Source: Nitrobacteraceae bacterium AZCC 2146
GTDB lineage: Bacteria > Pseudomonadota > Alphaproteobacteria > Rhizobiales > Xanthobacteraceae
Direction of reading: 5' to 3'
Length of the DNA stretch: 64,000 nt
Assembly: GCA_036924855.1 (NCBI GenBank)
Contig: JBAGRP010000001.1
Span: 3,534,001-3,598,000, forward strand
This document shows, piece by piece, positions 50,139-59,763 of the stretch. The notes beneath the pieces were generated by a model. It saw nothing but the letters and a program-made list of their open reading frames with translations. It had not been told where the DNA came from and did not search any database. Every line of letters starts with the position of its first letter. The stretch's first letter is position 1. A program made the translations under genes and the position numbers.

Positions 50139-51263
50139 TCAGTCTGCAGCCCCGAGCTTTTGCGCGAACCAGTCAGCCGCTAACTGGCGAGCTGCATCCG
50201 GTTCGTCTGCGTGGACATGCTCTGCGCCACCTTCGGCGATCGTAAAGATTCTCAGCGTCTTGTCAGCCGAGCCTACCTTGGCGAACATCTTGTGGGCTTC
50301 TTCCGGCGGGCTAGAGATATCGTGTTCCCCATGCATGATGAGGATCGGCTGCTTGAGTTTTGGGAGGACGTCAGCCAAGGTAAAGCTCTTGACCCGCTCC
50401 AGTGCCTCTTCCATCGTATTGGTGCCCATCACCCAAGGTAGCTGGAAGAACGGCACCGAAAGATGCTTTGATGCGGACGCCCAGCGCTTTTGCCAAATGG
50501 CTCCGTAGTCGTAGATCGCGCCCCACGCGAGCACCGCTTTGATCCGCGGCTCGAAGGCAGCGCCGCGCGGCGCGTAGTAACCACCTAGACTGATGCCCAT
50601 GATGCCAATACGCGACTTATCGACGTCCGGACGTGTCTCGAGATAGTCGACGACCGCCTTGGTTGGGACCTCGTAGTCCGGCCGGGAGGGGACATTTCGC
50701 AGTCGTAATGGTTCTCCCACGCCGGGCGTGTCGACGATGATAACCGAGATGCCACGCTGAACGAACTCTTCACGGATGAAGCAATAGAGCATCTCCTTGA
50801 CGACATCGAAGCCGGAATAAAAGATCACCGTCGGCGCAGGCACTTTGGTCTTAGCCGGAATCAGATAGGCCGGAAGAATTCCATCAGGAGAGTTGATCTC
50901 GACCCGCTCTATAGGAAGCGGCATGTAATCTCGTGCCTTGGCAAAGGCATCCATGGCCGCGGCATAGCTTGCGGTTTTGGCCGGTCCTGGCGGCATTTGC
51001 CGCTCACCGCAAAATCGATAGACTGCAGCGCGCAGGTAACGCGAGCCCGCACTTCGATGATATCCGGCTTTCAGATCGGCAACCGCAAGATCCTCCTGCT
51101 GCTTGGCCACGCCGTTCCATGCTTTTTCCCATGCCCCTTCGCTGCGGTCTCCCTCCCGGAGACCATCGAGCCAACGGTGCATCTCGCCGAGTTGGCCGCC
51201 AGCCCAAAGGCCCATCACGAATTGCGCGGACCAAGTGTATTGATCTGGGAAGTAGTAAAACAT
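50139..51263 (-). CDS. FrsA/DHPON-hydrolase-type alpha/beta hydrolase
   Basis: This 374-residue alpha/beta hydrolase has a helical N-terminal cap domain (about residues 1-120, WLDGLREGDRSEGAWEKAWNG) and a core with nucleophile elbow GISLGGYYAPR. Asp lies in MHGEHDISSPPEEA and His near GAEHVHADEPD. This architecture matches 2,6-dihydroxypseudooxynicotine hydrolase and related C-C or ester hydrolases. The substrate is unknown. It is divergent from the LysR gene at 51438, which probably controls it, and is followed by the quinone reductase. Confidence 0.85.
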   Translation of the reverse strand: MFYYFPDQYTWSAQFVMGLWAGGQLGEMHRWLDGLREGDRSEGAWEKAWNGVAKQQEDLAVADLKAGYHRSAGSRYLRAAVYRFCGERQMPPGPAKTASYAAAMDAFAKARDYMPLPIERVEINSPDGILPAYLIPAKTKVPAPTVIFYSGFDVVKEMLYCFIREEFVQRGISVIIVDTPGVGEPLRLRNVPSRPDYEVPTKAVVDYLETRPDVDKSRIGIMGISLGGYYAPRGAAFEPRIKAVLAWGAIYDYGAIWQKRWASASKHLSVPFFQLPWVMGTNTMEEALERVKSFTLADVLPKLKQPILIMHGEHDISSPPEEAHKMFAKVGSADKTLRIFTIAEGGAEHVHADEPDAARQLAADWFAQKLGAAD

Positions 51264-51322
51264 ATTGCCTCCGAGGGTCTCGGCGAAGCTTGGTGCTTCA
51301 TCGCTTTTCTTCGACCATGCGT

Positions 51323-51340
51323 GACTTGCATAAGTCGCAA
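51323..51340. promoter_or_regulatory. LysR-type dyad in the hydrolase/LysR divergent promoter
   Basis: GACTTGCATAAGTC (51323-51336) is a perfect dyad with arms GACTT and AAGTC around GCAT. The overlapping TTGCATAAGTCGCAA fits the LysR T-N11-A box. It lies 60 bases from the hydrolase start and about 100 from the LysR start. Confidence 0.55.
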
Positions 51341-51437
51341 GGCCGTCGAGGCCCTCGATCTAGCACTCCTAGAAGTTGCGGGTAGCCGTCGACCGGAATA
51401 GAACCTAGTCTTGGTAGGAATAGTTTGCGGACCATTC

Positions 51438-52337
51438 ATGGATAGACTTGACACGATTCAGACCTTTGTTCGGGTAGTCGAATGCGGAAGCTTTTCCGCT
51501 GCTGCACGTGAACTCGGCATCGGGCAATCTGCCGTCAGCAAACAGATTGCAGCGTTGGAAGCTCAGGTTGGAGCTGAACTGATATGGCGGTCGTCGCGTA
51601 CACTCTCCGTCACGGAAGCCGGGAGAGAGTTTTATGAGTCTTCCATTCGCTTGCTCGAGGACTTCGATGCCGCAATCTCAGGCGTTCGACAGGGGCACGC
51701 GGCCCCGAAGGGCCTTATCCGGCTCATGGCGTCGCCCACGTTCAGTCGCCTTTATATTGCGCCACGCATGCCGGAGTTTCTTGCTCTGTATCCGGAAATC
51801 TCGCTTGAACTCGTCGTCTCCAATACGCCGACCAATCTCATTGAGGACGGTATCGATCTTTGGATACATGGTTTCGAGCTTTCGGACTCAAATCTGATCG
51901 TCAAGAAAATCGCCGAAACTTCAGTCGTGACCATTGCGACTCCGACATACCTTGAGAAGCATGGCAGTCCCAGGCACCCTAGTGAGCTCGATCGGCATCT
52001 CGGCGTGATCTTTCTGCAGCAAGGGGCACCGCGTGAATGGGTATTCGCAGATGAATTCGGGCGAACGGTCAGTCTGCCCAAAACCCGCTTTCGCACGAAC
52101 GATGGCGAGCACGTGCGCATCGCAGTGCTTGCGCATCTCGGGATCGCTAACGCGCCTGCCTGGCAATTCGCGAAGGAGATCGCGTCCGGTGCTGTGAGCC
52201 GCATCCTGGTCGAATATGATCAGCCGAGATCAATTTTTGCACTCAGGCCGGGCGGGCGACGGCTGGCTACAAAAGTAAGGTGTCTTATCGAGTTTCTGGA
52301 GACAACTCTCGCCAAGGATTTGATCGTCACCGACTAG
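51438..52337 (+). CDS. LysR-family transcriptional regulator
   Basis: This 299-residue regulator has the winged helix-turn-helix DRLDTIQTFVRVVECGSFSAAARELGIGQSAVSKQIAALE and a substrate-binding domain typical of the CrgA-like branch (PKGLIRLMASPTFSRLYIAPRMPEFL). It is divergent from the hydrolase-reductase operon, so it likely controls it. The ATG at 51438 gives the standard N terminus. The effector is unknown. Confidence 0.9.
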   Translation: MDRLDTIQTFVRVVECGSFSAAARELGIGQSAVSKQIAALEAQVGAELIWRSSRTLSVTEAGREFYESSIRLLEDFDAAISGVRQGHAAPKGLIRLMASPTFSRLYIAPRMPEFLALYPEISLELVVSNTPTNLIEDGIDLWIHGFELSDSNLIVKKIAETSVVTIATPTYLEKHGSPRHPSELDRHLGVIFLQQGAPREWVFADEFGRTVSLPKTRFRTNDGEHVRIAVLAHLGIANAPAWQFAKEIASGAVSRILVEYDQPRSIFALRPGGRRLATKVRCLIEFLETTLAKDLIVTD

Positions 52338-52413
52338 CAAGTGGCCCCTAAACGCCCGTTCTATAGCAGACCTAGCATCGCCGGAAAGCGACGAGCCGGT
52401 TATGCCGCCCCAC

Positions 52414-53319
52414 TCATGCGAGCCCTTTCGAAAACGTTGCCCTAAGGCGCGGGGTCACGAAATCACAAAATGTCCGCAGCTTTTGCGGCATGAAGCGTCC
52501 GGCAGCATAGAGTAAATTGATCGGTACCGGCTCCCTCTCGAAATCCTCGAGGACAACTCGAAGCGCTCCGGATTTGCGCGCCGTCACGATCTGAAAGCAA
52601 AGCGCAGAAGTTACTCCGGCCCCAGCCAGCGCCGCGTCTAGCGCGGATGCCGCGGTATTCACAACAAAGCGCGATTGGATCGGCACGACGATTTCGGACC
52701 CGCCGGACCGGAAGGTCCACGCCGTGGGCGACATCCATCCCCCAAAGGTGACGCAGTCGTGGGTGCTCAAATCGCTCGGGACCTCCGGAACACCACGCTT
52801 GGCGAAATATGTAGGACTTCCACATACGACACGCCGGCTTGAGCCCATGCGGATGGCGACAAGGCTGCTATCTGGAAGATTACTGAGCCGGAACGCGACG
52901 TCGATCTTTTCTTGCACCAGATTCATCGTTCGATCGGCCAGTACAAGTTGGACGTTAATGCCTGGATAGGTTCTGAGAAATTCCGCAACGAGTGGGACCA
53001 CGTGAAGGCGACCGAACTCCATTGGCGCAGTCACAACGAGATCACCCTTCGGTTCGCTATACTCTCCCGACGCACTGCGCTCGGCCTCGCGCACGTCGTC
53101 GAGAATGCGCCGGCAGGCATCGACGTAAGAGCGGCCCGCGTCCGTTAATGTGAGCTGCCGACCCGAGCGATTGATCAGCCGCACGTTCAGATGGCCTTCC
53201 AGCTCCGAAACTTTACGGCTGACTGTCGTAAGCGGCTTGCCAAGCCGGCGCGCCGCTTCGGAGAGGCTGCCTGCTTCAATCGCCGTCAAAAGGACGGACA
53301 TGGCTTCTAAGCGGTCCAT
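52414..53319 (-). CDS. LysR-family transcriptional regulator
   Basis: This is a 301-residue CrgA-like LysR protein: DRLEAMSVLLTAIEAGSLSEAARRLGKPLTTVSRKVSELE followed by PKGDLVVTAPMEFGRLHVVPLVAEFL. It is divergent from the haloalkane dehalogenase gene at 53491; the 171-base gap contains two dyads. It is the probable regulator of the dehalogenase. Confidence 0.9.
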   Translation of the reverse strand: MDRLEAMSVLLTAIEAGSLSEAARRLGKPLTTVSRKVSELEGHLNVRLINRSGRQLTLTDAGRSYVDACRRILDDVREAERSASGEYSEPKGDLVVTAPMEFGRLHVVPLVAEFLRTYPGINVQLVLADRTMNLVQEKIDVAFRLSNLPDSSLVAIRMGSSRRVVCGSPTYFAKRGVPEVPSDLSTHDCVTFGGWMSPTAWTFRSGGSEIVVPIQSRFVVNTAASALDAALAGAGVTSALCFQIVTARKSGALRVVLEDFEREPVPINLLYAAGRFMPQKLRTFCDFVTPRLRATFSKGLA

Positions 53320-53340
53320 AGCGCAGCCTATTTGAGTGGG

Positions 53341-53373
53341 TTCCGAAAATCGGAAGGGTGCTTGCCAAATTTG
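53341..53373. promoter_or_regulatory. Dyads in the LysR/haloalkane-dehalogenase divergent promoter
   Basis: TTCCGA and TCGGAA surround AAA (53341-53355, perfect inverted repeat), followed by the palindrome CAAATTTG (53366-53373) within TTGCCAAATTTGCC. Either could be the LysR binding site. Confidence 0.5.
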
Positions 53374-53490
53374 CCAGATGGTCCCGCAGAGCGGAAGGGC
53401 CTATATCCCGCCGAGATGGTTGTGAGGCCGGTTTACGTCGCCCAAACCGAAGCTTTCGACGCCCGAGGCAACGAGGAAAGGATTGGACCC

Positions 53491-54396
53491 ATGTTGTCCA
53501 TCGAAGAACCGGTGAAGCTGTTTTGCGAGGTGCTTGGCAAGAAGATGGCCTATTCGGAACTCGGCAGCGGGCTACCGGTCGTCTTCCTACACGGCAATCC
53601 GGCTTCCTCTTATATCTGGCGCAACATCATGCCGCATGTCGCGCCGCAGGCCCGCTGCATCGCACCGGACCTCATTGGCATGGGAGACTCGGAAAAGCTG
53701 GAAGGCACTGATCCTGATCGTTACGGCTTCTTGCAGCATCGTCGTTTCGTCGACCGGTTGCTCGAAAAGCTCAACGTGACGAAGAACATCGTCTTGGTTG
53801 GCCATGACTGGGGCGGGGCGCTCGCCATGGATTGGGCCCGGCGCCATCCCGGTGCGATACGCGGCATCGTCTATTTCGAGACGCTCGTGCGCTCGCGAAG
53901 TTGGGACGAGATGGATCAATCAGCGCGCAGCCTCTTCGAGCGCTTACGTTCGCCCGAAGGCGAGGAACTGGTGCTGAAGGACAATGTCTTTATTGAGAAG
54001 CTCTTTCCAGCCCGAATCTTGCGGTCGCTTTCCGAATCCGAAATGGCCGTCTATCGGAGGCCCTATCTGCAGCCCGGTGAAGACCGACGCCCAACTCTCC
54101 AGTTTCCGCGCGAGATCCCAATCGATGGCGCACCGGCGCATACGGCTCAGATCGTCAAAGACTACGGCGACTGGATGGCGACGAACGACATACCTAAATT
54201 GTTTATCAACGGCGACCCAGGCGCCGTCCTCACCGGCAGCCTGCTCGAGTTCTGCCGCACCTGGCGCAATCAGGAACAGGTCACGGTCCGCGGCAACCAT
54301 TTTCTTCAGGAAGATTCGCCGCATGAGATTGGCCAGGCGATCGCCCGATGGCTCACCCGTTTGCCCGGTAGCCGCCAGGCCGCCGCGGCCTTGTAG
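53491..54396 (+). CDS. Haloalkane dehalogenase, full catalytic set
   Basis: This 301-residue alpha/beta hydrolase has HGNP with halide-binding Asn36, HDWG with nucleophile Asp106 and Trp107, Glu130 in YFET and the catalytic His270 in GNHFLQED. This is the complete set known from DhaA-type haloalkane dehalogenases, which hydrolyse carbon-halogen bonds through an alkyl-enzyme ester. The start at 53491 is taken from domain alignment; a longer in-frame start at 53332 adds 53 residues across the regulatory dyads. The paralogue at 8413 differs by Phe at the His position. Divergent from a LysR gene. Confidence 0.88.
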   Translation: MLSIEEPVKLFCEVLGKKMAYSELGSGLPVVFLHGNPASSYIWRNIMPHVAPQARCIAPDLIGMGDSEKLEGTDPDRYGFLQHRRFVDRLLEKLNVTKNIVLVGHDWGGALAMDWARRHPGAIRGIVYFETLVRSRSWDEMDQSARSLFERLRSPEGEELVLKDNVFIEKLFPARILRSLSESEMAVYRRPYLQPGEDRRPTLQFPREIPIDGAPAHTAQIVKDYGDWMATNDIPKLFINGDPGAVLTGSLLEFCRTWRNQEQVTVRGNHFLQEDSPHEIGQAIARWLTRLPGSRQAAAAL

Positions 54397-54781
54397 CTCT
54401 CCCTGGTGTCAGGGCCGCGAGTCCGATGTCGGCGCCGAAGGCCGCGACTGGTCAATCGAGGCGTAAAATTTCTTCGCAGCGCCACAAGCGACATCCATTG
54501 CTCAGCCGGATTTGAAGGCATGCAGACAAGGATTTTCGGTCGCGGCAGCACGATCAGCGGCAAGTCGTGGCGGAGAAGCGAGGCGCTCCCTTAGGGCATA
54601 GCCGTGAGGATCTTCCCAGTCAGACCGTCTATGAAACTGACGGGTTCAAGTTGATCTCCGCGAAGCCAGGTCATAAGGATCGGTCAGATCGAGGCTGCCT
54701 CGAGCCAGTTGCCGATAGCAGACATCACTCCCGAGCATCCGCCGGTCGACCGCGAGTACGGTGCAGATAGTCAACAACCAA

Positions 54782-54804
54782 TGACCCAGGCGCAGCCTGG
54801 GTCA
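54782..54804. terminator. Hairpin between convergent dehalogenase and MFS genes
   Basis: TGACCCAGGC and GCCTGGGTCA are perfect 10-base arms around GCA. The stem lies in the 455-base gap between the convergent genes ending at 54396 and 54852, which fits a bidirectional terminator, although no T run follows. The rest of that gap shows no gene. Confidence 0.5.
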
Positions 54805-54851
54805 GGTCGGTCCGCGTTGGGACGCCTGCGGACGCCATCGATGCGACCACG

Positions 54852-56246
54852 CTACACCGGAACTTCGGCTGCACCCTGCTCCGCCCGCTTATCGGCGGAC
54901 ATTTTTTCCGTTCCGGACTCGGCCTCCACTTTCGATCCCCAAACTCCCATCACTGCAACCGCCAAGCCGGCGATCAATACTGGAACGGCCAAGGCGAGGA
55001 ATATCTGTCCGAGAGATAGATTCCAGGACAGCATCAACGCTCCCAACAACCCGCTGCCAATTGCACCGACACGTCCAATAGCGTGCATCCAGCTCACGCC
55101 GGTCGCGCGGGCCGAAGTCGGAAATGATTGAGGCGACAGAGCTTGCAATCCCGTCATGCTTCCATGGAAAAAGAAACCAAGAACAAGCATAAACAGACTG
55201 AGTTCGCCGAATCCCCTGGGAGCGATTCCCACACAGGCCAAGAATATCGCCGATATCGTGAATGTAATGACAAGCAGTCTATTCGCGCTCATGCGATCCA
55301 TTGCAGCACCAAGACAAACGGATCCCACCGGCCCCGCGAGGGTAAAGATCGATGTTATTACCGCACCCTCGGCGAGGCTGAAGCCGGCGTCTTTCGTAAT
55401 CACTGGAAGCCAGCCCACGATTATATAGGTGACCAGTACTCCCATGAAGTAAGCAATACATAACATCGCGACGACGATTGCATAGCGTTTCGAAAGAAGC
55501 ACGGCCACGGAACCCGCAGGTTGATCTACCGCGACCGGCAGCCAAAACGCCGTACCCTTCGCGAAAACCGCCGTTCGGTCGATCCGACGCAAGATCGCAG
55601 GAATGGCGCCGGCCCGTCCTTTGAGAGCTAGAAAAGCAACCGACTCCGGAAGACAGATGAATAAAGCCGCCCCGAGCGCGACGGGCAGCAACCCCGCGGT
55701 CGCGAGAGCGACTTTCCATCCGAAGGTCGGAATGAGCCAGGCAGCCAAGAAGCCGGAGATGGTCGCACCGGCAGTGAATCCGCTGAAAGCTATCGTCAGA
55801 AGCAAAGATCGCTTCCGTTGAGGCGCATATTCCGCCATGAGGGTAAGCGCGGTCGGAATTACCGCACCAAGCCCTACGCCTGTCAGTGCACGCAGTACCA
55901 GGAGGCCTGGGACGCCGGTTGCAATTGCTGAAACGGCCGTGGTCAGGCCGAACCAAATAACGCTGGCAACGATGATCGGCTTACGGCCAAAGCGGTCTCC
56001 CAGCGGCCCCGCGAGCGCAGCCCCAACCGCCATGCCGAAAAAGACCGAGCTGAGTACACTGCCCATCTCAGCTCTGGATATTCCCCAAGTCCTGATAATC
56101 TCAGGAGCAGCGAGTCCCATGATACCGACATCTATTCCATCGAAAGCGATGACGAAGACAACGAGCGCCAACACTTGGATCTGATAACTACTCAGGGGTC
56201 TTTCGTCGATAAACGCGCGTACGTTGACGTTCTGATCGTCTTGCAT
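54852..56246 (-). CDS. MFS transporter (aromatic acid:H+ symporter type)
   Basis: This 464-residue protein has about twelve membrane segments. VIAFDGIDVGIMGLAAPEI resembles helix 1 of the AAHS family (VxxDGFDxxxxG), and GPLGDRFGRKP is the loop-2/3 motif. Members take up benzoate, 4-hydroxybenzoate, vanillate and similar acids; that class of substrate is inferred. The N-terminal VRAFIDERPLSSYQIQVL is also family-like. A strong hairpin (56278-56309) lies 32 bases upstream of the start. SDR genes follow upstream on the same strand. Confidence 0.88.
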   Translation of the reverse strand: MQDDQNVNVRAFIDERPLSSYQIQVLALVVFVIAFDGIDVGIMGLAAPEIIRTWGISRAEMGSVLSSVFFGMAVGAALAGPLGDRFGRKPIIVASVIWFGLTTAVSAIATGVPGLLVLRALTGVGLGAVIPTALTLMAEYAPQRKRSLLLTIAFSGFTAGATISGFLAAWLIPTFGWKVALATAGLLPVALGAALFICLPESVAFLALKGRAGAIPAILRRIDRTAVFAKGTAFWLPVAVDQPAGSVAVLLSKRYAIVVAMLCIAYFMGVLVTYIIVGWLPVITKDAGFSLAEGAVITSIFTLAGPVGSVCLGAAMDRMSANRLLVITFTISAIFLACVGIAPRGFGELSLFMLVLGFFFHGSMTGLQALSPQSFPTSARATGVSWMHAIGRVGAIGSGLLGALMLSWNLSLGQIFLALAVPVLIAGLAVAVMGVWGSKVEAESGTEKMSADKRAEQGAAEVPV

Positions 56247-56277
56247 TTCCTCACCTTTGTTTAGAGTACCTTTTCTT

Positions 56278-56309
56278 CTTACGCAGCCGAGTGCGTGCGG
56301 CTGCGTAAG
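56278..56309. repeat. Strong 12-base-arm inverted repeat before the MFS gene
   Basis: CTTACGCAGCCG and CGGCTGCGTAAG form a perfect inverted repeat around AGTGCGTG. It lies between the SDR at 56737 and the MFS gene. It could be an attenuator, terminator or operator. Confidence 0.65.
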
Positions 56310-56736
56310 CCGCCTTTCCTGATGGCGTCGCTACCGCTAAACGACTCCGATCCACACGGCCGTTTGGAAACCTTGGCACGTCGCTCCGAGATGCCTCGCA
56401 TCATCGCCTACCGGTGCTCGGCTGCCCGTCAGCGAGATTTGCGTGGCTGTGAACGGCAGCTTTTCCTCGCTTCAGAAATGTGAAATGGCAAGGAGCGTCA
56501 TGACTATACGATCCCTCGGTGATATCATGTCGATCCTAATCGGCGTAAAAAGCGTCGACATTTTTCATTTCGTACTACTCGGCGGGATACTACACACTCG
56601 TAACAGCAGCAGAAGATATCCACCTCGGCCGATAGCAATTCGATACCGACTCGATTTGAAAAACGCGATATTCAATACCGCAAGATCGTCATAACTATCG
56701 GTTCGCACCTCTGAATCTAGGTCGCCTAAAAGAAAT
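56310..56736. other. Gap without recognised gene
   Basis: The 427 bases between the hairpin and the SDR stop contain small open frames without recognisable content. The base composition is noticeably AT-richer near 56500-56700. Confidence 0.4.
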
Positions 56737-57504
56737 TCAAATTATCGAACGACCACCATCAATAAGGATCGTCTGCCCGGAAATGTACGCGCCCGCCGGA
56801 GAAGCGAGGAGTATGGCTGCGCCCACGATGTCCTCAGGCTCCGCAATTCGATTTGCCGGTGACTTCGCGGCAAAGATCTTCTCTCGATCGGGATCTCCCA
56901 CCAATGGCTTGGAGAAGTTGGTCCGCACGATGGAAGGCGCCAAGGCATTTGCACGAATGTTGAAAGCACCCCATTCGGCAGCAATGCTGCGGACGACCCC
57001 GTTCATCGCCGCTTTGGCCGCACCATATGCGCCAATGTGCTGATTGGCTCTCTGTGAGGCGATGCTCGACATCATGATGATACTACCATCCCGCCTCTCT
57101 GCCATTTCAGGGAGAAATTGGCGGACGAGTAGGAGATTGTTGCTAACTGTCGTGATTAAGAGCCTCTCGAAAAGAGGTATGTCCACTTCCGCAATCGGGC
57201 CGACGGGAACAGGTCCAGCCGCTAGGCAGATGACTATGTCGACGCGGCCAAACGCGCTCTTCGATACGCCGGCAAATCTTTCGATATCGCTTGCGCTGGT
57301 TATGTCGCAGCAGGCCCCTTTAACCTCATACCCCTCGTTGACCAAGAGCCTAGCGGCGTCTTCGGTCTCCGACTGGACATTGTTCGACACCACGATCCGG
57401 GCGTCGCACTGTGCCAAGCCGCGAGCGATTGCCAATCCCATCCCGGATGTTGAGCCGGTCAGAACAGCCACTTTTCCGGCTAGGTCGAACCCTTTAAAGC
57501 TCAT
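56737..57504 (-). CDS. SDR-family oxidoreductase
   Basis: This 255-residue classical SDR has LTGSTSGMG, an A-A-G variant of NNAG (CLAAGPVP), MMSSIAS with catalytic Ser, YGAAK (YxxxK) and ends SGQTILIDGG. It is probably a dehydrogenase of a hydroxy- or keto-compound. It is one of two SDRs in tandem (with 57633) on the same strand, followed by the MFS carrier; they may form one transcription unit. Confidence 0.9.
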   Translation of the reverse strand: MSFKGFDLAGKVAVLTGSTSGMGLAIARGLAQCDARIVVSNNVQSETEDAARLLVNEGYEVKGACCDITSASDIERFAGVSKSAFGRVDIVICLAAGPVPVGPIAEVDIPLFERLLITTVSNNLLLVRQFLPEMAERRDGSIIMMSSIASQRANQHIGAYGAAKAAMNGVVRSIAAEWGAFNIRANALAPSIVRTNFSKPLVGDPDREKIFAAKSPANRIAEPEDIVGAAILLASPAGAYISGQTILIDGGRSII

Positions 57505-57632
57505 TGTCGTCTCCTATCCATCGTGGTGCTCGTAAATAAATTTCGGCGGAGATGATCTGGCCAGTATGTCCTGAGGCGGGAGATCGGGCACTCTTTGAAA
57601 GCAGATTCCACCCCGCAGCGCCCCGGACATAC

Positions 57633-58397
57633 TCACTGGGCAAGCATGCCTCCATCGACGGCGAGGATATGCCCGGTGACCATTCCCGCAGCTGGACTGG
57701 CGAGAAATAAGACAGGACCTGTCATATCCTCTGGTTCGCCGAGTCTACCAAGTGGCGTTAAACTTTCGAACTGAGCGACCAAACTCGGTTGACTGATAAG
57801 AGCCTCGGCGAACGGAGTACGAATGATGCTGGGCGCAATTGCGTTCACGCGAATTCGAAGCGGTGCCCATTCGATGGCCCAGGAACGCGTCATGTTGACC
57901 ACGGCGCCCTTGGTCGCCTGGTAGGCAATGTTCGGATAATATCCCCCAGACAAACCGAGGACGGAAGCAGTGTTTACGATGCTCCCTCCGCGCTCTGGAT
58001 TCATTCGGCTGGCTGCGGCCCGGGCGCACAAGAGCATGCCCGTCATATTGACCGCGATCACCGCATTCCAGTCCTCCAATGGCACTGCAAAGGAAGTTCT
58101 GCGCCGGTTGATCCCCGCGTTGTTGAACAGCACGTCGATCCGTCCGAACCGTTTCAGGATGTCCGTGAATACACTTTCCACCGCGATTTCATTTGTCACG
58201 TCGACAGCGGCCCCCTCTGCAGCGGAGCCAATCCCATCCGCCGTGGCCTTGGATGCCTCCCCGTTCACGTCAAGGATGACAACGCGCGCGCCAGCGGCGG
58301 CGAAAGCGATTGCCACTGCACGCCCAATGCCGCTGCCGCCGCCGGTGACGACGGCAACTTGGCCGTCGAGTCGAAAGTCGGGAGAAATCATCGTCAT
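57633..58397 (-). CDS. SDR-family oxidoreductase
   Basis: This 254-residue classical SDR has VTGGGSGIG, NNAGIN, NTASVLGLSGG as the Ser region, YQATK as YxxxK and ends TGHILAVDGG. The Asp at the end of strand 2 (VVILDVNG) suggests NAD rather than NADP preference. The ATG at 58397 has AGG nearby and is preferred to 58454, which has no ribosome site. It lies 104 bases after the hypothetical protein gene at 58502 on the same strand. Confidence 0.9.
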   Translation of the reverse strand: MTMISPDFRLDGQVAVVTGGGSGIGRAVAIAFAAAGARVVILDVNGEASKATADGIGSAAEGAAVDVTNEIAVESVFTDILKRFGRIDVLFNNAGINRRRTSFAVPLEDWNAVIAVNMTGMLLCARAAASRMNPERGGSIVNTASVLGLSGGYYPNIAYQATKGAVVNMTRSWAIEWAPLRIRVNAIAPSIIRTPFAEALISQPSLVAQFESLTPLGRLGEPEDMTGPVLFLASPAAGMVTGHILAVDGGMLAQ

Positions 58398-58501
58398 CGC
58401 AATCCTGCCTTCTTGTGTGGCAACGAAACTGGAAGCTACAATTTTCTCAGCCATTGGAGCCGCTTGAGCGCTAAGCTTGGCGCCCCGCGACCTCCTCGCC
58501 G

Positions 58502-59221
58502 TTACTGGTCGAGAATCCGAACGTGGGAATAATCCAGGGCAAAGGACGTCGGGCCGGCCATTCGCGGTCCTTCGGGCGTTCGCCTCACGACACGTCGGAA
58601 GGTGGGAATTGTGAGTCCGTCAAACTTCTTGGGGTCGTAGACGTAGTGCGCGGCCACTCCACCGAGCACGTCTGTAACGTAGTCGAGGCGCTTGAGCATT
58701 CCCTCTTCATCGAAATAGAAGCGCTGCACGGCGCAATGAGCGGGGATATGGTCGGGATACGTTACTTCCATCACTCTCCAGACTTCGCCGCTCTCGGAAT
58801 GCGATTCCATCTCCTTGATTTCAAACCCGTGATGCGTGAGTAGAAAAGGAACCGTTAGATAATTCCACAATGCGTACCCCAAGAAGTAGGTAAGATGGAG
58901 CCGGTCCCACGGCGTAGACCGCTCATGCCCCTTGAATGAATCTCTTGGATGAAATCGTTCTTCGACGAGAGACCCGTCGGGCCGTTCAATCCATACGCGA
59001 TCGGGAGTGAAGATCCATCGTTGATCGTCCCCCGCCATATGTTCCAGCACAGTGCGTGGCTGTCGCGCGTCGATGAAGGCCGTTGGACGTCGATGGCCCG
59101 GATATCCTTTAAGATCGAGCAACGCACCCGAAAAGTTAAAGGTGACCTCGATCGCTCTAACGGCGTTCCAACGATCCATTCCTCCATGCGCCTTTACGGC
59201 CAGATCGAGAAGTTCCGACAT
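58502..59221 (-). CDS. Conserved hypothetical protein
   Basis: This 239-residue protein has no signal peptide. It has a beta-rich pattern (VEVTFNFSGALLDLKG, WIFTPDRVWIERPDGS, AVQRFYFDEEGMLKRLDYVTDVLGG, AHYVYDPKKFDGLTIPTFRRVVRR) that recalls LolA-like or START-type curved sheets that bind lipids. I do not recognise a named family. GGGAGA precedes the ATG. It is the first gene of the unit leading to the two SDRs, which suggests a role with a hydrophobic substrate. Confidence 0.65.
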   Translation of the reverse strand: MSELLDLAVKAHGGMDRWNAVRAIEVTFNFSGALLDLKGYPGHRRPTAFIDARQPRTVLEHMAGDDQRWIFTPDRVWIERPDGSLVEERFHPRDSFKGHERSTPWDRLHLTYFLGYALWNYLTVPFLLTHHGFEIKEMESHSESGEVWRVMEVTYPDHIPAHCAVQRFYFDEEGMLKRLDYVTDVLGGVAAHYVYDPKKFDGLTIPTFRRVVRRTPEGPRMAGPTSFALDYSHVRILDQ

Positions 59222-59763
59222 TTCAATTCTCCCTGAGTGCGCAGACCTGGGACACTTCGGTCGAAGCGCAGAGCCCGGCGGACGGTTCGGCTACCGGCAC
59301 CGGCCGGCGTGACCGGACAGGCCTCGTTTCAGAGCCAGACTAGACGGGCGGGAGCGATTGGGTACGCCATTTCCGCCACCTTTTAGGACTAACTTTGGAA
59401 TGTCTTGGCGGTGATCGCGGGATTAGTACCGCGCCCACGATTCGGCGACCAATCCTTCGGAGCCGACCACTGTAGTCGGAGGTCGGCTTGATGCCGAATG
59501 GAGCGGCGAAGATTTTCGCTGCGTCCAATCTCGCTGATGGCACCGTGATCGAAGGATTGCGCACAGACAGCTCAGCGCGCCAGGCGCATACTCGGGGTCT
59601 CAGCGGTAAGAATTAATCTCGATACCACAGCCTTCTGGCGATGCCAGCCGACCGCGCGGGCTCGTCACCACCCGCGCCGGGCGCGTCAGTCGCTTAGCCA
59701 TCCCGATAGAATTGTAAAGCGCAATACCTATCACGCCTCCTACCCGCGTGAGATGGGGATGAT
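59222..59763. other. Gap with decayed sequence
   Basis: These 542 bases hold no intact gene. On the minus strand a segment ending in a stop at 59600 reads DHPHLTRVGGVIGIALYNSI and SPRGRLASPEGCGIEINSYR, which looks like the end of a broken gene, but I could not assign it. Confidence 0.4.
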
